A stretch of 10,338 nt of DNA, from assembly GCA_946482625.1 (NCBI GenBank), contig CAMLSH010000086.1:1-10338 (forward strand), given 5' to 3'. Within the stretch, counting starts at the first letter, position 1, and every line of letters begins with the position of its first letter. Source of the stretch: an uncultured Opitutaceae bacterium. GTDB lineage: Bacteria; Verrucomicrobiota; Verrucomicrobiae; Opitutales; Opitutaceae. Shown piece after piece: positions 6,616 through 10,338 of the stretch. Below the pieces are notes generated by a model that had not been told where the DNA came from, did not search any database, and saw only the letters and a program-made list of their open reading frames with translations. The position numbers were made by a program, and so were the translations under genes.

Positions 6616-6842
6616 GATAGTGTCCGTTCAGGAGTTGAGGGATGAAGGGCGGCTCAGGAGCCGAGGATCTTCGTGGTGGCGATGCCGGTGGAGGCAGTGT
6701 CGATGGAGTACAAGGTAGCGACGCCCATGGTCGTCGCGGCCTGCGCGGTGATGGCGGCCTGTTGCTGCGCGGTCGTGGCGTTGTGCGCGGCGTTCGAAAG
6801 CGCCTGCGCGGTGGCCTGGTAGAGGTTGCCCATCGCCATCGC
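6467..6842. repeat. 68-bp perfect direct repeat in rebB copies 5 and 6
   Basis: Bases 6467-6534 recur exactly at 6775-6842. The repeat covers the middle of each gene, from the AAHNAT codons to the PAMAM codons. Flanking 3' portions of the two genes differ much more, which marks the edge of a recent duplication or gene-conversion tract. Confidence 0.85.
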
Positions 6843-6923
6843 GGGAGCGTCGCCGAGGACTTTGACGTTGGCCTGTGTGACGGCGTCGGTGATCTGGGAG
6901 TTAACTGCGGTTGGATATGCCAT
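6654..6923 (-). CDS. rebB: RebB-family R-body subunit, copy 5 (89 aa)
   Basis: Canonical RebB protein, identical to copy 6 over its first 56 residues, but with a C-terminal part (TTMGVATLYSIDTASTGIAT, then TKILGS) that goes with copy 3. This A-type end differs from the B-type end of copies 4 and 6. The ATG at 6923 is preceded by the AT-rich stretch CAAAATATAACTCAT shared with copy 2 and has no Shine-Dalgarno. Copies 3/4 and 5/6 therefore look like two rounds of an A-B gene pair. Confidence 0.95.
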   Translation of the reverse strand: MAYPTAVNSQITDAVTQANVKVLGDAPAMAMGNLYQATAQALSNAAHNATTAQQQAAITAQAATTMGVATLYSIDTASTGIATTKILGS

Positions 6924-6989
6924 GATGAGTTATATTTTGGATGTCGTTAATGACCGGTGGGTCAGAGGTGTTAATTTCTACAAGGCGGT

Positions 6990-7259
6990 TCAGGCCCCGA
7001 AGATCTTGGTGGTCGCTTCACCGGCGGAGGCCGTGTCGAGCGAGTACAAGGTGGTGACGCCGGAGGTCGTCGCCGCTTGCGCGGTGACTGCGGCCTGCTG
7101 TTGCGCGGAGGTGGCGTTGTGCGCGGCGTTCGCGAGGGCCTGAGCGGTGGCCTGATAGAGGTTGCCCATCGCCATCGCAGGGGCGTCGCCGAGGACTTTG
7201 ACGTTGGCCTGCGTGACGGAGTCGGTGATCTGGTTATTAACTGCGGTTGGGAATGCCAT
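6990..7259 (-). CDS. rebB: RebB-family R-body subunit, copy 4 (89 aa)
   Basis: Canonical RebB protein with MAFPTAVNNQITDSV at the start, the full VLGDAPAMAMGNLYQATAQA core, NATSAQQQ, and a B-type end (TTSGVTTLYSLDTASAGEAT, then TKIFGA). The sequence TSAQQQ is shared with copies 2 and 3, whereas copies 5 and 6 have TTAQQQ. The leader upstream of its ATG (TCAAAAACTAAATCATC) resembles those of copies 2 and 5. It lies 82 bp after copy 3. Confidence 0.95.
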   Translation of the reverse strand: MAFPTAVNNQITDSVTQANVKVLGDAPAMAMGNLYQATAQALANAAHNATSAQQQAAVTAQAATTSGVTTLYSLDTASAGEATTKIFGA

Positions 7260-7341
7260 GATGATTTAGTTTTTGAGGGTGTACGTTCAGCGGGAGAAAA
7301 CGGCCGGGCGGGACGCCGGAGCGCTCAAGCGGCCGGCAAAT

Positions 7342-7611
7342 TTACGAGGAAAGGATTTTCTTGGTCGCGATGCCGTCGGACGCGGTGTCGATCGCATAAA
7401 GCGTGGCGACGCCCATCGTGGTCGCGGCCTGTGCGGCGATCGCAGCCTGCTGCTGCGCGGAGGTGGCGTTGTGTGCGGCGGTCGCGAGCGCCTGGGCGGT
7501 CGCCTGGTAGAGATTGCCCATCGCATTGGCGGGGGCAGAGCCGAGAACCTGGACGTTGGCTTGCGTGACGGAGTCGGTGATCTGGTCGTTGACGGAGGTT
7601 GGAAAGGCCAT
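7342..7611 (-). CDS. rebB: RebB-family R-body subunit, copy 3 (89 aa)
   Basis: Canonical RebB protein: MAFPTSVNDQITDSVTQAN, VLGSAPANAMGNLYQATAQA, ATAAHNATSAQQQ, and an A-type end (TTMGVATLYAIDTASDGIAT, then KKILSS). Two positions that are near-invariant in the neighbours differ: GDAPAM becomes GSAPAN, and YSIDTAS becomes YAIDTAS. It is the only copy with a double lysine near the C-terminus. It follows copy 2 after 50 bp and has no recognisable Shine-Dalgarno. Confidence 0.95.
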   Translation of the reverse strand: MAFPTSVNDQITDSVTQANVQVLGSAPANAMGNLYQATAQALATAAHNATSAQQQAAIAAQAATTMGVATLYAIDTASDGIATKKILSS

Positions 7612-7661
7612 GGTGAGGAGCGGTTATTGAGTTGAGCGGACGAGAAAGTGGGTGGACGCGA

Positions 7662-7928
7662 TCAGGCGAAAACCTTCGCGGTGGCTACGCCGGTGGAAGC
7701 CGTGTCGAGCGAGTAAAGAGTCGAGATGCCCTGAGTCGTCGCCGCCTGCATCGTGACGCCATTTTGCTGCTGGGCACTGGTGGCGTTATGCGCGGCGTTC
7801 GCGAGCGCCTGGCTGGTGGCGACAAACAGGTTGCCGAGAGCGACCGCCGGTGCGTCGCCGAGAACCTTGAGGTTGGCTTGGGAGACCGAATCGGTGATCT
7901 GGTCATTAACTGCAGTTGGATAGGCCAT
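7662..7928 (-). CDS. rebB: RebB-family R-body subunit, copy 2 (88 aa)
   Basis: Canonical RebB protein, more diverged in the middle than copies 3-6: GDAPAVALGNLFVATSQALA in place of GDAPAMAMGNLYQATAQALA, and QNGVTMQAATTQG before the conserved STLYSLDTASTG. These changes keep the helix pattern but alter the exposed faces, so it may occupy a distinct place in the ribbon. The ATG at 7928 follows CAAAATATAACTC without a Shine-Dalgarno. A 115-bp gap separates it from copy 1. Confidence 0.95.
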   Translation of the reverse strand: MAYPTAVNDQITDSVSQANLKVLGDAPAVALGNLFVATSQALANAAHNATSAQQQNGVTMQAATTQGISTLYSLDTASTGVATAKVFA

Positions 7929-8043
7929 GAGTTATATTTTGAGGTGGATGAGTTGTGTTGTGGTGAGAGGCATCGGTCGGCGTAGCAGCGGTCGGCGAAG
8001 TATCCGCCGGTGCGGAAAGCGAAGGGAGAGAGTGTGTGTTAAC
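7929..8043. other. Longest spacer inside the rebB array (115 bp)
   Basis: The gap between copies 1 and 2 contains a direct repeat (GGTCGGCG at 7975-7982 and again at about 7990-7997) and an imperfect hairpin CGGCG-aagtatc-CGCCG near 7994-8010. No T run follows, so this is not a clear terminator. It might attenuate or process the transcript between copy 1 and the rest, but the evidence is weak. Adjacent to copy 2 lies the AT-rich CAAAATATAACTC. Confidence 0.3.
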
Positions 8044-8313
8044 CTAACCGCCGAAGATCTTGGCCGTGGCGCGGCCAGTGGAGGCGGTGTCGAGTGAGTA
8101 GAGCAGAGCCACGCCTTGGACGGTGGCCGCCTGCGCGAGGATGTTGGCCTGCTGCTGCGCGAACGTCGCGTTGTGCGCGGCATTGGCGAGGGCTTGGGCG
8201 GTGGCCTGATAAAGGTTGGCCATGGCGACGGCGGGCGAGTCACCGAGGATGGCGAGGTTCGCCTGCGTGACCGCGTCGGTGATCTGGCTGTTGACTGTCG
8301 TGGGGTATGCCAT
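8044..8313 (-). CDS. rebB: RebB-family R-body subunit, copy 1 (89 aa)
   Basis: First structural gene of the array: MAYPTTVNSQITDAVTQANL, AILGDSPAVAMANLYQATAQ, ALANAAHNATFAQQQANI and an end reading TVQGVALLYSLDTASTGRAT, then KIFGG. Distinctive changes are GDSPAV for GDAPAM, MANLY for MGNLY, and FAQQQ for [ST]AQQQ. The VALLYS(I/L)DTAS end is the form I associate with RebB family members from other bacteria. The start lies 27 bp after the AraC-type gene, so the two are very likely on one transcript. It is the only array member terminating in TAG at its end. Confidence 0.95.
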   Translation of the reverse strand: MAYPTTVNSQITDAVTQANLAILGDSPAVAMANLYQATAQALANAAHNATFAQQQANILAQAATVQGVALLYSLDTASTGRATAKIFGG

Positions 8314-8340
8314 GGGAAAAGAGGTACTCGTTGGAGAACG

Positions 8341-8862
8341 TCAGCCCGCCACACAGGCCACGGCCTTCCGGCGGCCGCCTGGCGAATCGGCCCCGGAGCC
8401 TCCGCGCCAGTCGACACCCGTGACGACGGACTGGCTGATCGCAGAGGATGTCACCCGGTTGCGCGTGGCCAGTGAGGCCGCGTATTCCGAACAAGTCACC
8501 CCGTGGTAGATCTTAAACTCTCGGCAGAACGAGGAGACCTGCTGAAACCCCAAGGCGTACGCGACCTCCTTCACCGAGTGCATGACCTCGATCAACTCAC
8601 CCGCTTTCGCCATTCGCAGATCACGCAGCCATTGCTGAGGAGAACGAGCAAAGTGTCGCTTCACATAACGTTCGACCTGCCGCTGGCTGATACCGAGATG
8701 CCGGACAAGATTCGCGGTGCGAAAACCAGACAGACGGGCGAGTTCGATCCACTGCGCCTGGTCGTAAAAAGAGATTTTGGTGATGAGTCGTCCCATAACG
8801 TCGAGAGCTAGGCGTTGGGTGAAGTGTTGCCTGGGCTCCGCAAAAGAACGCCTGCGCGCCAT
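8341..8862 (-). CDS. Small AraC-type HTH transcriptional regulator
   Basis: Residues about 36-128 form an AraC/XylS DNA-binding domain: first helix-turn-helix in LARLSGFRTANLVRHLGISQ plus RQVERYVKRHF, the linking SPQQWLRDLRMAKAGEL, and the second in SVKEVAYALGFQQVSSFCRE with the typical closing FKIYHGVTCSEY. At 173 aa it has no room for a ligand-binding domain; the tail from about 130 is Ser/Arg/Gly-rich and probably disordered. The ATG at 8862 gives the full ORF; an internal ATG at 8796 (MGRLITK) is almost as good, since neither has a clear Shine-Dalgarno. It leads the R-body array 27 bp ahead of the first rebB and is the obvious candidate regulator, perhaps autoregulating the long upstream region. 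Confidence 0.88.
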   Translation of the reverse strand: MARRRSFAEPRQHFTQRLALDVMGRLITKISFYDQAQWIELARLSGFRTANLVRHLGISQRQVERYVKRHFARSPQQWLRDLRMAKAGELIEVMHSVKEVAYALGFQQVSSFCREFKIYHGVTCSEYAASLATRNRVTSSAISQSVVTGVDWRGGSGADSPGGRRKAVACVAG

Positions 8863-9493
8863 TCGTGAACCCAGCCCACCCTCTCCGGATCAAGCGGAAG
8901 AAACCGGCTGAAGGTCGAGCGAACCGACCTGCCATAAAAAACGGCGCACACACCAACCAGTCCCCCTGCAAAACCCGCCCAAACCGCGGATACGTTGCGT
9001 ACTGTGTTCCCGTTTTCCACACGATCATTCAACACCGGGAGAATGACCACCGGCACTCTTATAGGACTGCCCGGAAACGTCATTTGTTATCGCGGGCCGA
9101 CAGCCGCTCCGAACATATTCCGTAAAACCCCGCGCTCACGGTGATGCGTTCCGAAACAGATGCGTCCACTTGCGCGTAAATTCGAAAATCCGGCCAAAAA
9201 TCCCGCCGCATGACCGGAGTTCGCTTAAAAAACCGCAGCCCCGCTTTGCGCCCGCCTCCACCCTGTAGCAACGACGTGACGTATTCCTCATTAAACTACA
9301 CAACCGGCTCGCACCTCGTGACTGTACGCCGGTCACGGCCCTGATTCCCGTCAATTCCCCGTAGCCGAAAATAACGCCATGCACCGCCGCCTGCCGCCAT
9401 TGATCCCTCGACAGAGCGCGCCGGCTCGGGTCCAAACGAACAAAACTCCACCCTTTACAACACATCTTCAAATCCAGATGCGTTGATCTAAGC
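8863..9493. promoter_or_regulatory. 631-bp divergent intergenic region between the AraC-type gene and metF
   Basis: No ORF here has the composition of a real protein; the open frames on both strands are Arg/Pro/Ser-rich and unlike any family. The region must hold the promoters of both the R-body array (leftward) and metF (rightward). A possible leftward -10, TATAAG, is read on the minus strand at about 9057-9062, but no -35 with normal spacing fits. I see no SAM or SAH riboswitch pattern ahead of metF. A six-base inverted repeat lies at 9317-9337. Confidence 0.45.
9317..9337. promoter_or_regulatory. Inverted repeat CGTGAC-N9-GTCACG
   Basis: A perfect six-base inverted repeat with a nine-base spacer sits about 155 bp upstream of metF. 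Size and spacing would suit a dimeric regulator operator or a small hairpin. With one copy and no T run, the function is unproven; chance occurrence in 10 kb is quite possible. Confidence 0.25.
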
Positions 9494-10338
9494 ATGACTC
9501 CCGATCGGTCCATCGTTTCCCTTTTCGCGCAAAACCGCCCGCTCCGTTCCCTCGAATTTTTCCCGCCCAAGGACGAAGCCGGCGTCGCCGCCCTCCGCGC
9601 CACCGCCGAGGTTCTCCAGCGCATCGCCCCCGACTTCGTGTCCGTTACCTACGGCGCCGGCGGTAGCACCCGCGAACGCACCGCGCAGATCTGTGCGTTC
9701 CTCAAAGCCGATTTCGGCTTCACCGTGATGCCCCACCTCACCTGCGTTGGCCACACGCGCGACGATCTCTACGCCCTCGCCGATCAGATTCATGACAACG
9801 GCTTCCGCAACATCATGACCCTCCGCGGCGATCCGCCCAAAGGCGCGACCAGTTTCACGCCCACCGCCGACGGCCTGCGCTACGCCAGCGAACTCGCCGC
9901 CCTCCTCAAAGCCCGCCACCCCGACTTCTGCTTGGGCGTCGCCGGCTATCCGGAGAAACACCCTGAAGCGGCATCGCTCGACGCCGACATCGACAACGTG
10001 AAGCGCAAGATCGACGCCGGCGGCGACTTCATCACGACCCAGCTCTTCTTCGACAATGCCGTCTACTTCCGCTTCGTCGAAAAATGCCGCGCCCGCGGAA
10101 TCACGGCGCCCATCGTCCCCGGCATCATGCCCGTCCTGTCGTTGAAACAAATCCAGCGTTTCACCCAAATGTGCGGCGCCACGCTTCCCGAGAAACTCAT
10201 CAAACGCCTCGAAGCCGCTGGCGATCACACCGACGCCGTCGAAGCCGTTGGACTCGACTGGGCGCTCACACAAATCCGCGAACTCCTCGCCCAAGGCGCG
10301 CCCGGTTATCACCTCTACATTTTGAACCGCGCCAAATC
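9494..10338 (+). CDS. metF: 5,10-methylenetetrahydrofolate reductase, 3' end cut by the window
   Basis: MetF reduces methylenetetrahydrofolate to 5-methyltetrahydrofolate, the methyl donor for methionine synthesis, using FAD and NAD(P)H in the cytosol. The 281 residues seen carry the family landmarks: LEFFPPK with E21 (counterpart of the catalytic Glu28 of E. coli), VSVTYGAGGSTRERT, MPHLTC, LRGDPP (D113, FAD/folate contact), GVAGYPEKHPEA, KRKIDAGGDFITTQLFFD with Q183, PIVPGIMPV and the C-terminal YHLYILNRA. Length to this point equals nearly the whole family, so only a few residues are missing. The start at MTPDRS fits family N-termini, although no good Shine-Dalgarno precedes it. It points away from the R-body array and is a housekeeping neighbour. 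Confidence 0.97.
   Translation, partial: MTPDRSIVSLFAQNRPLRSLEFFPPKDEAGVAALRATAEVLQRIAPDFVSVTYGAGGSTRERTAQICAFLKADFGFTVMPHLTCVGHTRDDLYALADQIHDNGFRNIMTLRGDPPKGATSFTPTADGLRYASELAALLKARHPDFCLGVAGYPEKHPEAASLDADIDNVKRKIDAGGDFITTQLFFDNAVYFRFVEKCRARGITAPIVPGIMPVLSLKQIQRFTQMCGATLPEKLIKRLEAAGDHTDAVEAVGLDWALTQIRELLAQGAPGYHLYILNRAK

Larger units (their letters stand above)
6349..8313 (-). repeat. Tandem array of six rebB paralogs
   Basis: Six genes of nearly identical length and direction, separated by 38-115 bp, encode proteins that align without gaps over almost their whole length. The strongest DNA match is between copies 5 and 6: bases 6467-6534 equal 6775-6842 (68 bp) and bases 6569-6618 equal 6877-6926 (50 bp), at a constant offset of 308. 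The array can serve as substrate for homologous recombination and copy-number change. Confidence 0.9.

Noticed and set aside
7300..7336. CGGCCGG repeated twice between rebB copies 3 and 4, possible hairpin
   Set aside because: The CGGCCG pairing leaves a loop of over 20 bases and there is no T run; ordinary for high-GC DNA, so not called a terminator.
8808..9083. 91-codon minus-strand frame with a short hydrophobic stretch (VWAGFAGGLVGVCAVFYG) upstream of the AraC-type gene
   Set aside because: Could be a small membrane protein, but it overlaps the AraC-type N-terminus, has no ribosome-binding site and the rest of the sequence is not protein-like; left out for lack of support.
8865..9125. 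86-codon plus-strand frame in the divergent intergenic region
   Set aside because: Rich in Arg, His, Asn and Pro with no hydrophobic core, no start signals and no similarity I know.
9340..9493. Possible SAM or SAH riboswitch ahead of metF
   Set aside because: I looked for the conserved junction sequences and paired helices and found none; no terminator-like helix precedes the start.
9136..9624. 162-codon minus-strand frame across the metF start
   Set aside because: Arg/Ser/Cys-rich with no recognisable motif, overlaps the metF N-terminal codons and has no supporting context.
9488..10312. 274-codon open frame on the minus strand
   Set aside because: It lies antisense to metF, whose motifs are unmistakable; its product is a low-complexity Gly/Val/Ala/Glu sequence.

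Overview
This window is dominated by a minus-strand R-body (refractile body, Reb) locus. It carries six tandem canonical RebB-family genes, three more divergent RebB-like genes and a set of unusual accessory genes. The organism looks like a high-GC, Gram-negative-type bacterium. Most genes in the locus lack a Shine-Dalgarno sequence, and the AraC-type regulator resembles those I associate with Verrucomicrobiota (Opitutaceae-like). That placement is an impression and has not been tested.

Layout. Bases 1-188 (+) hold the 3' end of a PDZ-domain protein. Facing it, and read leftward from about 8.86 kb to 0.23 kb, is one continuous co-directional array. In order of transcription: a small AraC-type HTH regulator (8341-8862); six canonical rebB genes of 88-89 codons (8313 down to 6349); a short divergent RebB-like gene (6026-6232); a longer divergent RebB-like gene (5630-5977); a 492-aa protein with a DUF4157/eCIS-core-like HELVH putative metallopeptidase domain (4152-5630), whose start overlaps the previous stop as TGATG; a RebB-like domain fused to a 90-residue proline-rich tail (3632-4117); two unrecognised proteins of 136 and 187 aa that overlap as ATGA; a 668-aa protein with a nucleotidyltransferase-fold signature (KGGNAF then SDWD) interrupted by polyproline inserts (532-2538); and an 85-aa protein made almost entirely of PPxxx pentapeptides (234-491). 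After a gap of about 630 bp with no convincing gene, metF (methylenetetrahydrofolate reductase) starts at 9494 on the plus strand and runs out of the window.

How it may work. RebB-family proteins polymerise into coiled ribbons that unroll mechanically; in Caedibacter they are tied to the killing trait against Paramecium. The multiple paralogs here probably supply structural variants. The short gaps, the two overlapping start/stop pairs and the AraC gene 27 bp ahead of the first rebB point to a co-regulated unit. My inference is that the DUF4157-like protein and the nucleotidyltransferase-like protein are cargo or processing factors for the R-body, and that the recurring polyproline segments mediate assembly or contact with a host. 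This combination (R-body + DUF4157 + NTase + polyproline proteins) is the candidate undescribed system. The rebB genes also show clear mosaic duplication.
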